Position numbers and translations under genes: made by a program. The notes below the pieces were generated by a model. The model did no database searches. It was not told the origin of the DNA and saw nothing but the letters and a program-made list of their open reading frames with translations. Shown one piece after another: positions 40,816 to 51,607 of a DNA stretch of 64,000 bases. The DNA is taken from the NCBI RefSeq assembly GCF_000241955.1, contig NC_016818.1:930001-994000 (forward strand), in the 5' to 3' direction. How positions within the stretch are numbered: the first letter of the stretch is position 1; each line of letters begins with the position of its first letter. The DNA comes from Rahnella aquatilis CIP 78.65 = ATCC 33071 (lineage in GTDB: Bacteria > Pseudomonadota > Gammaproteobacteria > Enterobacterales > Enterobacteriaceae).

Positions 40816-41547
40816 ATGGCTACCAATGCGAAACCCGTTTATCAACGTATCCTGCTCAAACTTAGTGGCGAAGCCCTGCAGGGTAGTGAAGGTTTTGGTA
40901 TCGACGCGAGTGTATTAGATCGCATGGCTCAGGAAGTGAAAGAGCTGGTCGAACTCGGCATTCAGGTAGGTGTTGTGATCGGCGGCGGTAACCTGTTCCG
41001 CGGCGCGGGTCTGGCACAGGCGGGCATGAATCGTGTTGTAGGCGACCATATGGGGATGCTGGCGACTGTCATGAACGGCCTGGCAATGCGTGATGCATTA
41101 CACCGTGCCTATGTTAACGCACGCCTGATGTCTGCAATCCCATTGAACGGTGTTTGTGATAATTACAGCTGGGCTGAGGCCATCAGCTTGCTGCGTCATA
41201 ACCGCGTAGTGATTTTCTCCGCCGGTACCGGCAATCCTTTCTTTACCACTGACTCAGCCGCGTGTTTGCGCGGGATTGAAATCGAAGCTGATGTGGTATT
41301 AAAAGCCACCAAAGTTGACGGCGTGTATTCTGCCGATCCGGTGAAGAACCCGGAAGCGACTCTTTACGAAACACTGACCTATCAGGAAGTGCTGGAACAG
41401 GAATTGAAAGTGATGGATCTGGCGGCCTTTACGCTGGCCCGCGATCACAACCTGCCAATTCGTGTCTTCAACATGAATAAGCCTGGTGCACTGCGTCGCG
41501 TGGTGATGGGTGAAAATGAAGGGACGCTGATTTCTAAAGCGGAATGA
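40816..41547 (+). CDS. pyrH: Uridylate kinase (UMP kinase)
   Basis: PyrH phosphorylates UMP to UDP in pyrimidine nucleotide synthesis; the hexameric enzyme is activated by GTP and inhibited by UTP. The 243-residue protein has the amino-acid-kinase fold motifs [25 protein letters not shown] and [16 protein letters not shown]. The ATG at 40816 is chosen over an upstream in-frame ATG because it follows AGGACAG and matches the family start. The tsf-pyrH-frr order is conserved. Confidence 0.97.
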   Translation: MATNAKPVYQRILLKLSGEALQGSEGFGIDASVLDRMAQEVKELVELGIQVGVVIGGGNLFRGAGLAQAGMNRVVGDHMGMLATVMNGLAMRDALHRAYVNARLMSAIPLNGVCDNYSWAEAISLLRHNRVVIFSAGTGNPFFTTDSAACLRGIEIEADVVLKATKVDGVYSADPVKNPEATLYETLTYQEVLEQELKVMDLAAFTLARDHNLPIRVFNMNKPGALRRVVMGENEGTLISKAE

Positions 41548-41655
41548 TCCTTCACAATTGAACATGACGTTCAGCCAGCCTCTGCTGGCATGAGTATTCA
41601 CGGACTATACTGATGTTATGGTCTGCCAGGTAATCAGCTTTCAAAGGTTCCCAAC

Positions 41656-42213
41656 GTGATTAACGAAATCAAAAAAGACGCTGAAATTCGCATGGAAAAA
41701 TGCGTTGAATCATTCAAAACGCATATCAGCAAAATTCGTACCGGCCGTGCATCTCCGGGCATTCTGGATGGCATCATGGTGGAATACTATGGTTCAGCCA
41801 CGCCTCTGCGTCAGCTGGCACAGGTGACGGTGGAAGATTCCCGTACTCTGGCCATCTCTGTTTTTGACCGCTCTATCAGCGCTGCTGTTGAAAAAGCGAT
41901 CATGACCTCTGATTTGGGTCTGAACCCGTCTTCTGCAGGCGCGACAATCCGTGTTCCATTGCCAGCTCTGACCGAAGAACGTCGTAAAGACTTGATCAAA
42001 GTGGTACGTGGTGAAGCAGAGCAAGGCCGGGTATCTGTACGTAACGTCCGCCGTGATGCGAACGATAAAACCAAGGCACTGTTGAAAGATAAAGAAATCA
42101 GCGAAGACGAAGACCGTCGTTCTCAGGACGATATTCAGAAACTGACTGATATTTTCATCAAGAAAATCGACGTTGCTCTGAGCGAGAAAGAAGCCGAGTT
42201 AATGGAGTTCTAA
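41656..42213 (+). CDS. frr: Ribosome recycling factor
   Basis: RRF splits post-termination ribosomes together with EF-G. The 185-residue length equals E. coli RRF. The protein starts with GTG ([19 protein letters not shown]), as in E. coli, and shows the long helix bundle motif [16 protein letters not shown] and [22 protein letters not shown]. It is followed by a strong terminator before dxr. Confidence 0.97.
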   Translation: MINEIKKDAEIRMEKCVESFKTHISKIRTGRASPGILDGIMVEYYGSATPLRQLAQVTVEDSRTLAISVFDRSISAAVEKAIMTSDLGLNPSSAGATIRVPLPALTEERRKDLIKVVRGEAEQGRVSVRNVRRDANDKTKALLKDKEISEDEDRRSQDDIQKLTDIFIKKIDVALSEKEAELMEF

Positions 42214-42232
42214 TCCGGCTTGAATCCCTTCC

Positions 42233-42262
42233 AAAGCGCCGCAATTGCGGCGCTTTGTTTTT
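42233..42262 (+). terminator. Terminator of pyrH-frr
   Basis: AAAGCGCCGCAA/TTGCGGCGCTTT forms a fully self-complementary hairpin followed by GTTTTT. It lies 20 bases after the frr stop. Confidence 0.9.
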
Positions 42263-42370
42263 ATCAGGCTTTAAATTTTTTACCGGTTCGCACAATCTCA
42301 TAGACAAGCTACATAAGAGGTTTCAGACTGTGCACTTTCCGAATTTACGAGCGCTATCCCGGGCATTTTC

Positions 42371-43567
42371 ATGAAAAAAATGACTATTCTTGGTTCGACA
42401 GGGTCTGTCGGCACCAGTACGCTTTCCGTTGTCCGGTCTAATCCTGACGACTTCTCCGTTAAAGCACTGGTTGCAGGGCGCAATGTTGACGTTATGGCGC
42501 AGCAGTGCCTTGAGTTTCACCCTGCATACGCTTCGATGGCGGATGAATCTTCTGCCCGTGCGCTGAGAGCCATTCTGGCTGAACAGGGAAGCCGTACCGA
42601 GGTGCTTTCGGGCCCTGATGCTGCGACTGAACTGGCTGCTCTTGATGATGTAGATCAGGTGATGTCGTCTATAGTGGGTGCTGCGGGCTTGTTACCGACA
42701 CTCGCCGCTGTGCGCGCAGGTAAACAGGTTCTTCTGGCGAACAAAGAATCGCTGGTGACCTGCGGGCGCATTTTTATGGATGCTGTCCGCCAGAGCCAGT
42801 CTCAGCTATTGCCCATCGACAGTGAACACAATGCAATTTTCCAGAGTTTGCCTGAATCCGTTCAGAGGCAATTGGGATATGCTTCCCTCAAAAGCCATGG
42901 GATCTCACGTATTATTTTAACCGGATCCGGTGGTCCGTTCCGCGAATTGCCGTTGGATAAATTCCGCGATGTCACTCCTGATCAGGCTTGCGCGCACCCC
43001 AACTGGTCGATGGGGCGTAAAATTTCCGTCGACTCGGCAACCATGATGAACAAAGGGCTGGAGTATATTGAAGCCCGCTGGTTGTTTAATGCCTCTGCTG
43101 CTGAAATGGAAGTGATTATCCATCCGCAATCCGTGATCCATTCCATGGTGCGTTATTGCGATGGCAGCGTGCTGGCTCAACTGGGATCGCCGGATATGCG
43201 CACCCCGATTGCGCATGCTATGGCATACCCGCGCAGAGTCAGAACCGAAGTCGAAGCCCTGGATTTTTGTAAAATGGGTGCGATGACTTTCAGCGCTCCG
43301 GATTATGCCCGTTATCCTTGCTTGCAACTTGCTATCGAAGCCAGCAACACCGGGCAGGCAGCGACGACGGCACTGAATGCCGCGAATGAAATTTCAGTGG
43401 CCGCGTTCCTCAATGGCGAGATTCGTTTTACCGACATTGCTTTCCTGAATCGTCAGGTGATGGAGCAGTTAGTGAGTGCTGAACCTGATTCTGTTGAAGA
43501 AGTGTTGGAGATAGACGCACAGGCGAGAGCCAGCGCACGTGAGAAACTTCATACATTTGCGCTATAA
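42371..43567 (+). CDS. dxr: 1-deoxy-D-xylulose 5-phosphate reductoisomerase
   Basis: Dxr (IspC) converts DXP to MEP with NADPH, the committed step of non-mevalonate isoprenoid synthesis and the target of fosmidomycin. The 398-residue length equals E. coli. The NADPH-binding motif [16 protein letters not shown] is at the N-terminus. Metal and substrate motifs [27 protein letters not shown] and [23 protein letters not shown] (split at PNWSMGRK) are intact. The downstream uppS uses isoprenoid product for cell-wall lipid carrier. A candidate small RNA gene lies between the two. Confidence 0.97.
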   Translation: MKKMTILGSTGSVGTSTLSVVRSNPDDFSVKALVAGRNVDVMAQQCLEFHPAYASMADESSARALRAILAEQGSRTEVLSGPDAATELAALDDVDQVMSSIVGAAGLLPTLAAVRAGKQVLLANKESLVTCGRIFMDAVRQSQSQLLPIDSEHNAIFQSLPESVQRQLGYASLKSHGISRIILTGSGGPFRELPLDKFRDVTPDQACAHPNWSMGRKISVDSATMMNKGLEYIEARWLFNASAAEMEVIIHPQSVIHSMVRYCDGSVLAQLGSPDMRTPIAHAMAYPRRVRTEVEALDFCKMGAMTFSAPDYARYPCLQLAIEASNTGQAATTALNAANEISVAAFLNGEIRFTDIAFLNRQVMEQLVSAEPDSVEEVLEIDAQARASAREKLHTFAL

Positions 43568-43593
43568 GGCTGTTTTTGTACTTATGCAGCAGT

Positions 43594-43622
43594 TTGTTAG
43601 CATCACATTGAAATGGTATAGT
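43594..43622 (+). promoter_or_regulatory. Sigma-70-like promoter in the dxr-uppS gap
   Basis: TTGTTA (43594-43599) and TATAGT (43617-43622) are spaced by 17 bases. The predicted start falls at about 43630, exactly where a 10-base inverted repeat arm begins. It would drive the candidate RNA and possibly uppS by read-through. Confidence 0.65.
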
Positions 43623-43629
43623 CTGCGCC

Positions 43630-43729
43630 ACACTGACAGTAGATTTGGCTTTTCAGGGCCTGAGCGTTAAAGGTGGAATCGGTGATCTGTCAGTGTAAGC
43701 CGTGCCTGCAAGGGAGACACGGCTTTTTT
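43630..43729 (+). ncRNA. Candidate small RNA or leader RNA between dxr and uppS
   Basis: Starting about 8 bases after a good promoter, the arm ACACTGACAG (43630-43639) pairs perfectly with CTGTCAGTGT (43687-43696). This closes a 47-base internal region. It is followed after one base by the terminator AGCCGTG...CACGGCT (43698-43724) and a T-run to 43729. The unit therefore has promoter, closed stem and terminator in about 100 nt and no convincing reading frame. I do not recognise it as a named sRNA. It could instead be an attenuated leader of uppS. Confidence 0.55.
43698..43729 (+). terminator. Rho-independent terminator in the dxr-uppS gap
   Basis: AGCCGTG and CACGGCT form a 7-base stem around a 13-base loop, followed by a run of six T. 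It would end the candidate RNA above and any dxr read-through. Confidence 0.8.
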
Positions 43730-43854
43730 GCGCGTGTAGTCGCACCAGCGACAGAAAGGTGGGCCGCCAGCTAACTGTTGTGGCGTCCAGCCAGAAGAAT
43801 GTTATGTCAGCCAGAAAGCCGCTGTGTTCTGATAAAAGGAAATGAGTACGCGTT

Positions 43855-44613
43855 ATGTCCCTCGAAAATCAACAGATGTCTGATATGTGTTGCTCTCAAC
43901 CTCGCCATGTTGCCATTATCATGGACGGTAACGGACGCTGGGCAAAACGTCAGGGTAAAATGAGGGTATTCGGTCATAAAGCGGGAGTGAAGTCGGTGCG
44001 CAAAGCGGTGAGTTTTGCTGCCAGTCATCACCTTGATGCGCTCACGCTTTATGCCTTTAGCAGTGAAAACTGGAATCGTCCGGCTCAGGAAGTCTCTGCA
44101 TTGATGGAGTTGTTTGTCCGTGCATTAGACAGTGAAGTCAAAAGCTTGCATAAACATAATGTCAGGCTTCGGGTCATTGGCGACGTGAGTCGCTTTAGTG
44201 CTCGTCTGCAGGAACGTATTCGTCGTTCAGAAACACTTACTCAAAATAACGACGGTCTTACCCTGAACATTGCCGCGAATTACGGTGGCCGATGGGATAT
44301 TATTCAAGGCGTTAAGACGCTGGCGGGGCAGGTTGAAGCCGGCACACTGCGGGCAGAACAGATTACAGAAGAATTGCTGAATTCAGCGGTCTGTATGAGC
44401 GAACTGGCACCCGTCGATTTGGTGATCAGAACCGGTGGGGAACATAGGATCAGTAACTTTTTGCTGTGGCAAATTGCCTACGCGGAGCTGTACTTTACCG
44501 ATGTCCTCTGGCCTGATTTTGATGAAAATACCTTTGAAGGTGCGCTGACGGCTTTTGCTCAACGCGAGCGCCGCTTCGGGGGGACCACACCTATCGGCGC
44601 CAATGCGTCCTAG
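43855..44613 (+). CDS. uppS: (2E,6E)-farnesyl-diphosphate-specific ditrans,polycis-undecaprenyl-diphosphate synthase
   Basis: UppS (IspU) adds eight isopentenyl units to farnesyl diphosphate to make undecaprenyl diphosphate, the lipid carrier for peptidoglycan and O-antigen. The 252-residue protein has the catalytic-Asp motif [31 protein letters not shown], and the [20 protein letters not shown] signature. Length matches the family (E. coli 253). An alternative start at the seventh or tenth codon is possible because the N-terminus is variable. cdsA starts 9 bases later. Confidence 0.96.
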   Translation: MSLENQQMSDMCCSQPRHVAIIMDGNGRWAKRQGKMRVFGHKAGVKSVRKAVSFAASHHLDALTLYAFSSENWNRPAQEVSALMELFVRALDSEVKSLHKHNVRLRVIGDVSRFSARLQERIRRSETLTQNNDGLTLNIAANYGGRWDIIQGVKTLAGQVEAGTLRAEQITEELLNSAVCMSELAPVDLVIRTGGEHRISNFLLWQIAYAELYFTDVLWPDFDENTFEGALTAFAQRERRFGGTTPIGANAS

Positions 44614-44622
44614 GGAGAACAT

Positions 44623-45471
44623 TTGCTGAAGTATCGCATTATCACAGCTCTGATTTTAATACCGATTGTTATTGCAGCACTCTTTCTATTACCGCCTGTC
44701 GGTTTTGCCATCGTGACATTAGTTGTATGCATGTTGGCAGCGTGGGAGTGGGGCCAACTGGCCGGTTTTGCAAGCCGTAATCAGCGCATCTGGCTGGCTA
44801 TATTATGTGGTTTCCTTCTGGCAGCGATGATGCTGAGCATACCGGCTTACCAGCAAAGCGTGCATCTGTTGCAAGTCGGGGGCTCATTATGGGCAGCGCT
44901 TGCGTGGTGGTGTCTGGCACTGGTGCTGGTGGTCGGGTATCCGGCTTCGGCAGCCTTTTGGCGCCATTCCCGTGTGCTGCGTTTGGTCTTTGGCATACTG
45001 ACCATTGTGCCGTTTTTCTGGGGCATGGTCGCACTGCGCCAATACGGTTATGCAGAAAATCATCATACTGGCGCATGGTGGTTGTTATATGTGATGCTAC
45101 TGGTCTGGGGTGCAGATTCCGGCGCTTACCTGTTTGGTAAATTATTGGGTAAGCATAAACTGGCACCTAAAGTATCTCCGGGGAAAACCTGGGAAGGATT
45201 TGCTGGCGGTCTTCTGACTTCAGCCGTCATAGCCTGGCTATTCGGCCGCTATGCACCACTTGATGTGGTACCTTCAACTTTATTGATTTGTTCTGTTGTT
45301 GCTGCACTGGCTTCTGTGCTGGGCGACCTGACGGAAAGTATGTTCAAACGCGAGGCAGGCATCAAAGACAGCGGTCATATGATCCCTGGTCATGGCGGAA
45401 TACTGGATCGTATCGACAGCCTGACGGCTGCGGTACCTGTATTCGCTTGTCTGATGCTGTTAGTGTATTAA
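44623..45471 (+). CDS. cdsA: Phosphatidate cytidylyltransferase (CDP-diglyceride synthase)
   Basis: CdsA makes CDP-diacylglycerol from phosphatidate and CTP, the precursor of all membrane phospholipids. The 282-residue polytopic protein has about eight membrane segments and the family signature SMFKREAGIKDSGHMIPGHG followed by GILDRIDS. It starts with TTG (LKYRIITALILIPI) preceded by GGGAGAA; the same unusual start is used in E. coli. It is part of the uppS-cdsA-rseP-bamA string. Confidence 0.96.
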   Translation: MLKYRIITALILIPIVIAALFLLPPVGFAIVTLVVCMLAAWEWGQLAGFASRNQRIWLAILCGFLLAAMMLSIPAYQQSVHLLQVGGSLWAALAWWCLALVLVVGYPASAAFWRHSRVLRLVFGILTIVPFFWGMVALRQYGYAENHHTGAWWLLYVMLLVWGADSGAYLFGKLLGKHKLAPKVSPGKTWEGFAGGLLTSAVIAWLFGRYAPLDVVPSTLLICSVVAALASVLGDLTESMFKREAGIKDSGHMIPGHGGILDRIDSLTAAVPVFACLMLLVY

Positions 45472-45513
45472 TCCGTCCCTGACGGTGAAGTTTTCTAAGG
45501 AATAGTTAGACAT

Positions 45514-46869
45514 ATGATGAACATACTCTGGAGCCTGGCCGCCTTTATCGTCGCATTGGGGGTGCTTATCACCGTGCACGAGTTCGGCCATTTCTGGGTT
45601 GCTCGTCGTTGTGGTGTGCGTGTCGAACGTTTTTCTGTTGGTTTTGGACGTGCACTATGGCGCCGGACCGACCGTCAGGGAACAGAGTATGTTCTGGCCA
45701 TCATTCCTCTCGGGGGCTACGTTAAGATGCTCGACGAGCGCGTCGAGGCTGTAGCGCCTGAATTCCGTCATCAATCTTTCAATAACAAAAAAATCTGGCA
45801 ACGTGCTGCTATCATCAGCGCCGGGCCGATCGCTAATTTCATTTTTGCTGTTTTTGCTTACTGGCTGGTCTTCGTCATCGGCGTGCCAAGCGTGCGTCCG
45901 GTTGTGGCAAATGTCACTGCAAATTCAATTGCCGCACAATCCAATATTTCACCTGGAATGGAACTAAAGTCTGTTGCTGGTATCGAAACGCCTGATTGGG
46001 ATTCAGTTCGTATGGCGTTAGTCGGCGAAATTGGTGATGACCAAACGACGGTGGGTGTGGCGCAATTTGGCTCCTCACAGGTTGTTGAGAAAACTCTGGA
46101 TTTGCGTCAATGGCAGTTTGATCCTGAGAAGCAGGATCCGGTGGTGTCTCTGGGTATGATTCCGAGAGGGCCGCAGATAGAATCTGTTCTGCAGGAGGTG
46201 CAGCCAGATTCAGCCGCTCAAAAGGCGGGTTTGCAAGCCGGGGACAGGATCGTTAAAGTCGATGGTCAGATTCTGGAAAGTTGGCAGTCTTTTGTCATCC
46301 AGGTAAGGGACAATCCGGGCAAACCGATAGCACTGGAAGTTGAAAGGGCGGGAAATCCTGTCACGTTAACACTGACGCCGGACACGAAGTCCGCAGGCAA
46401 AGGCAAGATACAGGGTTTTGCTGGTGTGGTACCGAAAGTGATACCGCTGCCTGATGAATATAAAACAATCCGTCAGTATGGTCCGTTTGTGGCGTTTTAT
46501 GAGGCCGGGGATAAAACCTGGCAACTGATGAAACTCACCGTGAGCATGCTGGGTAAGTTAATGACCGGAGATGTGAAGCTGAACAATCTGAGTGGCCCAA
46601 TATCCATCGCACAGGGCGCAGGAATGTCAGCTGAATATGGTTTGGTGTCTTACCTCACGTTTTTGGCGCTCATTAGCGTCAATCTGGGGATCATCAACCT
46701 CTTCCCATTACCGGTATTAGATGGTGGACACCTGCTGTTTCTCGCAATAGAAAAGCTTAAAGGTGGGCCAGTTTCCGAGCGAGTTCAGGACTTCAGTTAC
46801 CGCATTGGTTCAGTTTTGCTGGTGTTGTTGATGGGGCTTGCACTTTTCAATGATTTCTCCCGTCTTTAA
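45514..46869 (+). CDS. rseP: Sigma-E regulator zinc site-2 protease RseP
   Basis: RseP cleaves RseA within the membrane after DegS, releasing sigma-E in the envelope stress response, and also clears signal peptides. The 451-residue protein has the zinc motif HEFGH at residues 22-26 in the first membrane segment. Two PDZ domains follow in the periplasm (the second with [15 protein letters not shown]). The [16 protein letters not shown] motif near the C-terminus carries the third zinc ligand Asp. ATG codons at 45514 and 45517 are both possible. Its neighbour bamA makes the client whose failure triggers this pathway. Confidence 0.97.
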   Translation: MMNILWSLAAFIVALGVLITVHEFGHFWVARRCGVRVERFSVGFGRALWRRTDRQGTEYVLAIIPLGGYVKMLDERVEAVAPEFRHQSFNNKKIWQRAAIISAGPIANFIFAVFAYWLVFVIGVPSVRPVVANVTANSIAAQSNISPGMELKSVAGIETPDWDSVRMALVGEIGDDQTTVGVAQFGSSQVVEKTLDLRQWQFDPEKQDPVVSLGMIPRGPQIESVLQEVQPDSAAQKAGLQAGDRIVKVDGQILESWQSFVIQVRDNPGKPIALEVERAGNPVTLTLTPDTKSAGKGKIQGFAGVVPKVIPLPDEYKTIRQYGPFVAFYEAGDKTWQLMKLTVSMLGKLMTGDVKLNNLSGPISIAQGAGMSAEYGLVSYLTFLALISVNLGIINLFPLPVLDGGHLLFLAIEKLKGGPVSERVQDFSYRIGSVLLVLLMGLALFNDFSRL

Positions 46870-46905
46870 GGCCGGAGATTAGGTTAGGAAGAACGCATAA
46901 CAACG

Positions 46906-49326
46906 ATGGCGATCAAAAAGTTGCTCATAGCGTCGCTGCTGTTTGGCAGCGCCACCGTATACGGTGCAGACGGTTTCGTAGTGAAAGATATTCATTTCGA
47001 AGGCCTGCAGCGAGTTGCCGTCGGTGCGGCGTTACTCAATATGCCGGTTCGCGTCGGTGATACGGTGACTGACGATGATATCAGTAATACCATTCGTGCC
47101 TTGTTTGCCACTGGCAACTTCGAGGACGTACGTGTCCTGCGCGATGGTAATTCTCTGATTGTTCAGGTCAAAGAACGTCCAACAATTGCCAGCATTACTT
47201 TCTCCGGTAACAAATCGGTGAAAGATGACATGCTGAAGCAAAACCTGGAGGCCTCTGGCGTCCGCGTTGGCGAAGCCCTTGACCGTACAACCATCGGCAG
47301 CATCGAGAAAGGTCTCGAAGACTTCTATTACAGCGTCGGTAAATACAGTGCATCGGTAAAAGCGGTTGTGACCCCTTTGCCACGTAACCGTGTTGATCTG
47401 AAGCTGGTCTTCACCGAAGGTGTTTCTGCCAAAATTCAGCAGATCAACATTGTGGGTAACCATGCCTTTACGACCGATGATCTGATTTCACGCTTCCAGC
47501 TGCGTGATGAAGTGCCATGGTGGAACGTGGTCGGTGACCGTAAATATCAGAAACAAAAACTCGCGGGTGACCTTGAAACCCTGCGCAGTTTCTATCTGGA
47601 TCGCGGTTATGCCCGTTTCAACATTGATTCGACTCAGGTCAGCCTGACGCCGGACAAAAAAGGCATCTATATTACGCTGAACATCACAGAAGGTGAGCAA
47701 TACAAACTTTCTGGCGTTGAAGTGACTGGCAGCATGGCGGGCCACTCAGCAGAAGTTCAAAGCCTGACTAAAATTGATAAGGGCGAGCTGTATAACGGCG
47801 CCAAAGTCACCAAAATGGAAAACGACATCAAGCAGATGCTGGGTCGTTATGGCTATGCCTATCCGCGTGTGACGACACAGCCAGAAATTAATGATGCAGA
47901 CAAGACCGTCAAACTGCATATCAACGTTGATGCGGGGAACCGTTTCTATGTCCGTCACATCCGTTTTGAAGGTAATGACACCAGTAAGGACAGCGTACTG
48001 CGCCGTGAAATGCGTCAGATGGAAGGTGCCTGGTTGGGCAACGATCTGGTCGATAAAGGCAAAGAGCGTCTGAACCGTCTGGGTTATTTCGAAACGGTTG
48101 ATGTTGATACGCAGCGTGTTCCAGGTTCGCCTGATCAGGTTGATGTTGTCTACAAAGTGAAAGAACGTAACACAGGTAGCTTCAACTTCGGTGTGGGTTA
48201 CGGTACGGAGAGTGGTGTCAGCTTCCAGGTGGGTGTCCAGCAGGATAACTGGCTGGGTACGGGTAATTCTGTTGGCATCAGTGGTACGAAAAATGACTAC
48301 CAGACATATGCAGAATTCACTATCACTGACCCTTACTTCACCGTAGATGGCGTAAGTCTGGGTGGTCGTATCTTCTATAACGACTTCAAAGCAGATGATG
48401 CAGATCTCTCCAGCTATACCAACAGAAGTTATGGTATTGGCGGTAATCTTGGTTTCCCAATCAATGAAAATAACTCATTGCGCCTGGGTATGGATTACGT
48501 ACACAACGATCTGTCCAATATGGAACCCCAGATCGCCATGTTCCGTTATCTGAACTCTGTCGGGCTGAAGCCGCCGGTGACCACCAGTGATAACGCTGAT
48601 GCTGACTTCAGTGCGGATGACTTCTTTGCCAATATCGGCTGGGGTTATAACAACCTCGACCGAGGCTACTTCCCGACATCCGGGACGAAAGCCAGCCTTA
48701 ACGGTAAAGTGACTGTTCCGGGTTCTGATAACGAATATTATAAAATTACATTTGATTCAACCAGTTATATGCCGCTAAATCAGGACCGTGACTGGGTGCT
48801 GATGGGCCGTGCGCGTGCAGGTTACGCAGATGGTCTTGGCGGTAAAGAAGTGCCGTTCTACGACAACTTCTATGCCGGTGGTTCAAGCAGTGTTCGTGGT
48901 TTCCAGTCGAACACCATTGGTCCGAAAGCGGCATATTATAAGTGTACTACGGCTAACACGTCTTACAGCGGCTGTCCGATTGATAACTCAAACGACGCAG
49001 TTGGCGGTAACGCAATGGCAGTATTGAGTGCTGAACTGATTGTTCCTACTCCATTTGTTAGTGAGAAATACGCTAACTCATTGCGTACTTCCCTGTTCGT
49101 GGACAGCGGTACTGTTTGGGATACCGGTTGGGAAAACACCCCGCAGACTATTGCGGCAGGCGTTCCTGATTACAGTAAACCAGGTAACATTCGTGTTTCT
49201 TCGGGTCTTGCGTTGCAGTGGATGTCTCCACTTGGACCATTGGTCTTCTCCTACGCACAACCGGTCAAGAAATATGAAGGCGATAAGGCAGAACAGTTCC
49301 AGTTTAACATTGGTAAAACCTGGTAA
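46906..49326 (+). CDS. bamA: Outer membrane protein assembly factor BamA
   Basis: BamA is the core of the BAM complex that inserts beta-barrel proteins into the outer membrane. The 806-residue precursor has a signal peptide ([20 protein letters not shown], cleavage before DGF). Five POTRA domains span about residues 21-420, and a 16-stranded barrel follows. The conserved loop-6 motif VRGF is present in [16 protein letters not shown], and the C-terminus ends in NIGKTW with a terminal aromatic residue. The surface loop around residues 678-705 ([20 protein letters not shown]) differs from E. coli and keeps two cysteines. Confidence 0.97.
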   Translation: MAIKKLLIASLLFGSATVYGADGFVVKDIHFEGLQRVAVGAALLNMPVRVGDTVTDDDISNTIRALFATGNFEDVRVLRDGNSLIVQVKERPTIASITFSGNKSVKDDMLKQNLEASGVRVGEALDRTTIGSIEKGLEDFYYSVGKYSASVKAVVTPLPRNRVDLKLVFTEGVSAKIQQINIVGNHAFTTDDLISRFQLRDEVPWWNVVGDRKYQKQKLAGDLETLRSFYLDRGYARFNIDSTQVSLTPDKKGIYITLNITEGEQYKLSGVEVTGSMAGHSAEVQSLTKIDKGELYNGAKVTKMENDIKQMLGRYGYAYPRVTTQPEINDADKTVKLHINVDAGNRFYVRHIRFEGNDTSKDSVLRREMRQMEGAWLGNDLVDKGKERLNRLGYFETVDVDTQRVPGSPDQVDVVYKVKERNTGSFNFGVGYGTESGVSFQVGVQQDNWLGTGNSVGISGTKNDYQTYAEFTITDPYFTVDGVSLGGRIFYNDFKADDADLSSYTNRSYGIGGNLGFPINENNSLRLGMDYVHNDLSNMEPQIAMFRYLNSVGLKPPVTTSDNADADFSADDFFANIGWGYNNLDRGYFPTSGTKASLNGKVTVPGSDNEYYKITFDSTSYMPLNQDRDWVLMGRARAGYADGLGGKEVPFYDNFYAGGSSSVRGFQSNTIGPKAAYYKCTTANTSYSGCPIDNSNDAVGGNAMAVLSAELIVPTPFVSEKYANSLRTSLFVDSGTVWDTGWENTPQTIAAGVPDYSKPGNIRVSSGLALQWMSPLGPLVFSYAQPVKKYEGDKAEQFQFNIGKTW

Positions 49327-49383
49327 CGTTCTGTCCGGGCAGAAGTTGTTCAGCAGAATCGCAATGGCCTGATGCAAAATCTC

Positions 49384-49407
49384 ATACACGGGTTTCGGCC
49401 CGTGTAT
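49384..49407 (+). terminator. Hairpin between bamA and skp, possible weak terminator
   Basis: ATACACGGG-TTTCGG-CCCGTGTAT forms a 9-base stem followed by TGTTTTC. The short T-run suggests partial termination only. Confidence 0.55.
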
Positions 49408-49478
49408 TGTTTTCATATCAGGTGTTTTGTGTAATTTAATGTGCCACATGGCACAACGGGTGATGGAAGGAGTTTATA

Positions 49479-49976
49479 GTGAAAAAGTGGTTATATGCCG
49501 CAGGCCTCGGTTTAGTTATGGCTTCTTCAGCTAGCGTTCAGGCTGCTGATAAAATTGCTATCGTTAACGTAGCAAGTATTTTCCAACAAATGCCTGCTCG
49601 TGAAGCTGTAGCAAAACAGCTGGAAAACGAGTTCAAAAGCCGTGCGACAGATTTGCAATCTCAGGAACGTGATCTGCAAACCAAAATGCAACGTCTGCAA
49701 CGCGATGGCTCTACAATGAAAGCCAGCGATCGTTCTAAACTTGAAAAAGACGTGATGGCTCAGCGTGAAGCATTCTCTGCAAAAGCGCAGCAGTTCGATC
49801 AGGATAACCGTCGTCGTCAGGGTGAAGAACGTAACAAAATTCTGAGCCGTATTCAGGACGCTGTGAAAACTGTAGCAAGTAAAGAAGGTTATGACGTTGT
49901 TATCGATGCTAATGCCATTGCATATGCTGACAATAGCAAAGACATTACTGCTGATGTGCTGAAACAGGTTAAATAA
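49479..49976 (+). CDS. skp: Periplasmic chaperone Skp (OmpH)
   Basis: Skp is a trimeric periplasmic chaperone that carries unfolded outer-membrane proteins from SecYEG to BAM. The 165-residue precursor has a signal peptide ([21 protein letters not shown], cleavage before ADKIA). A long coiled-coil tentacle rich in Lys, Arg and Gln (about residues 50-125) follows. It starts with GTG, eight bases after GGAAGGAG. lpxD begins 2 bases after the stop. Confidence 0.96.
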   Translation: MKKWLYAAGLGLVMASSASVQAADKIAIVNVASIFQQMPAREAVAKQLENEFKSRATDLQSQERDLQTKMQRLQRDGSTMKASDRSKLEKDVMAQREAFSAKAQQFDQDNRRRQGEERNKILSRIQDAVKTVASKEGYDVVIDANAIAYADNSKDITADVLKQVK

Positions 49977-49978
49977 AC

Positions 49979-51001
49979 ATGTCTTCAATTCGACTGGCTG
50001 ATCTCGCACAGCAGTTGGATGCACAATTGCACGGTGATGGCGAAGTTGCCATCACCGGCGTTGCTTCAATGCATTCCGCACACTCTGAGCAAATCACGTT
50101 TTTATCAAACAGCCGTTACCGTGAACAGTTGGCTTCCTGCAATGCAGGCGCCGTAGTGTTGACCGAAGCGGATCTGCCATTTTGCCCTACAGCGGCATTA
50201 GTGGTTAAAAACCCTTACCTGACGTATGCGCGTATGGCGCAATTGCTGGATACTACGCCAGCACCCGCACAGAATATCGCGGCGAGTGCGGTGATATCAG
50301 ACAGTGCAACATTAGGTAAGAATGTCTCGGTTGGCGCAAATGCAGTCATCGAATCAGGCGTTGTATTGGGTGACAATGTTGTCATCGGTGCAGGCTGCTT
50401 TATCGGTAAAGAGGCAAAAATAGGCGCTGGCACACGGTTATGGGCCAATGTTTCTATTTATCACCGCGTTGAAATTGGCGAACAGTGCCTGATCCAGTCA
50501 GGTACGGTGATCGGTGCTGATGGTTTTGGTTATGCCAACGATCGCGGCAACTGGATCAAAATCCCTCAGTTGGGCACTGTCATTATCGGTGACCGTGTTG
50601 AAATTGGTGCCTGTACCACGATTGACCGTGGCGCACTGGATGACACCATCATTAGCAATGGCGTCATCATTGATAACCAATGCCAGATTGCACACAACGT
50701 CGTGATTGGAGACAATACGGCGGTTGCTGGCGGAGTTATTATGGCCGGTAGTCTGAAAATTGGACGCTACTGCCAGATTGGCGGAGCCAGTGTTATCAAT
50801 GGTCACATGGAGATCTGTGATCAGGCCGTAGTGACGGGAATGGGAATGGTAATGCGACCAATCACTGAACCTGGGGTATACTCCTCCGGTATTCCGTTAC
50901 AACCGAATAAAGTTTGGCGTAAGACGGCTGCATTGGTAATGAATATCGATGAGATGAATAAGCGCCTGAAAGCTGTCGAGCGTAAAATCGAAAAAGATTA
51001 A
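49979..51001 (+). CDS. lpxD: UDP-3-O-(3-hydroxymyristoyl)glucosamine N-acyltransferase
   Basis: LpxD adds the second hydroxyacyl chain to UDP-3-O-acyl-glucosamine, the third step of lipid A synthesis, using acyl-ACP. The 340-residue protein has an N-terminal uridine-binding domain, a left-handed beta-helix of hexapeptide repeats, and a C-terminal helix ([15 protein letters not shown]). The catalytic histidine is expected in the [15 protein letters not shown] segment. Length is close to E. coli (341). It is coupled to skp and followed, after a strong hairpin, by fabZ-lpxA-lpxB. Confidence 0.97.
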   Translation: MSSIRLADLAQQLDAQLHGDGEVAITGVASMHSAHSEQITFLSNSRYREQLASCNAGAVVLTEADLPFCPTAALVVKNPYLTYARMAQLLDTTPAPAQNIAASAVISDSATLGKNVSVGANAVIESGVVLGDNVVIGAGCFIGKEAKIGAGTRLWANVSIYHRVEIGEQCLIQSGTVIGADGFGYANDRGNWIKIPQLGTVIIGDRVEIGACTTIDRGALDDTIISNGVIIDNQCQIAHNVVIGDNTAVAGGVIMAGSLKIGRYCQIGGASVINGHMEICDQAVVTGMGMVMRPITEPGVYSSGIPLQPNKVWRKTAALVMNIDEMNKRLKAVERKIEKD

Positions 51002-51067
51002 TTACCACCTACGGTGCTGCTTTGTGTTCCCTTCGTTGAGTGAACCTGCGACATACGTTCCTATTTG

Positions 51068-51107
51068 CGGCCTGCCTGATGACCTTCTTTTGGGGTCTGG
51101 CAGGCCG
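51068..51107 (+). other. Strong hairpin between lpxD and fabZ
   Basis: CGGCCTGCC (51068-51076) and GGCAGGCCG (51099-51107) form a perfect 9-base stem with inner pairing GACC/GGTC. It lies 41 bases upstream of the fabZ TTG start. There is no T-run, so it is more likely an mRNA-stability or processing element than a terminator. Confidence 0.6.
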
Positions 51108-51148
51108 TGTTATTGATGCCATCAGTTTTTATAGACAGGAAGAGTATT

Positions 51149-51604
51149 TTGACTACTGACACTCATACTCTGCATATTGAAGAGATACTGGATTTACTGC
51201 CACACCGTTACCCGTTTTTACTGGTTGATCGCGTGTTGGATTTTGAAAAAGGGAAATTTTTGCGCGCTGTGAAAAACGTTTCTTTTAATGAACCGTTCTT
51301 CCAGGGGCACTTCCCGGGCAAACCGATTTTCCCTGGCGTTTTGATTCTGGAAGCGATGGCTCAGGCCACCGGCATTCTGGCGTTTAAAAGCGTGGGAAAA
51401 CTGGAACCGGGCGAATTGTATTATTTTGCAGCAATCGACGATGCACGCTTTAAACGTCCGGTCTTACCGGGTGACCAGATGGTTCTGGAAGTTGAATTCA
51501 TTAAAGAGCGTCGTGGCGTTGCTCGTTTCAAAGGTGTCGCGAAAGTCGATGGCGAGATCGCTTGCGAGGCATCAATGATGTGCGCCCGCCGCCGGGAGTC
51601 TTAA
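51149..51604 (+). CDS. fabZ: 3-hydroxyacyl-[acyl-carrier-protein] dehydratase FabZ
   Basis: FabZ dehydrates 3-hydroxyacyl-ACP in fatty acid elongation and competes with lipid A synthesis for 3-hydroxymyristoyl-ACP. The 151-residue length equals E. coli FabZ when the TTG at 51149 is used, preceded by AGGAAGAG; this start is also used in E. coli. The catalytic His54 ([11 protein letters not shown]) and Glu68 (LILEAMAQ) are in place. Its location inside the lpx cluster links the two pathways. Confidence 0.96.
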   Translation: MTTDTHTLHIEEILDLLPHRYPFLLVDRVLDFEKGKFLRAVKNVSFNEPFFQGHFPGKPIFPGVLILEAMAQATGILAFKSVGKLEPGELYYFAAIDDARFKRPVLPGDQMVLEVEFIKERRGVARFKGVAKVDGEIACEASMMCARRRES

Positions 51605-51607
51605 TAC

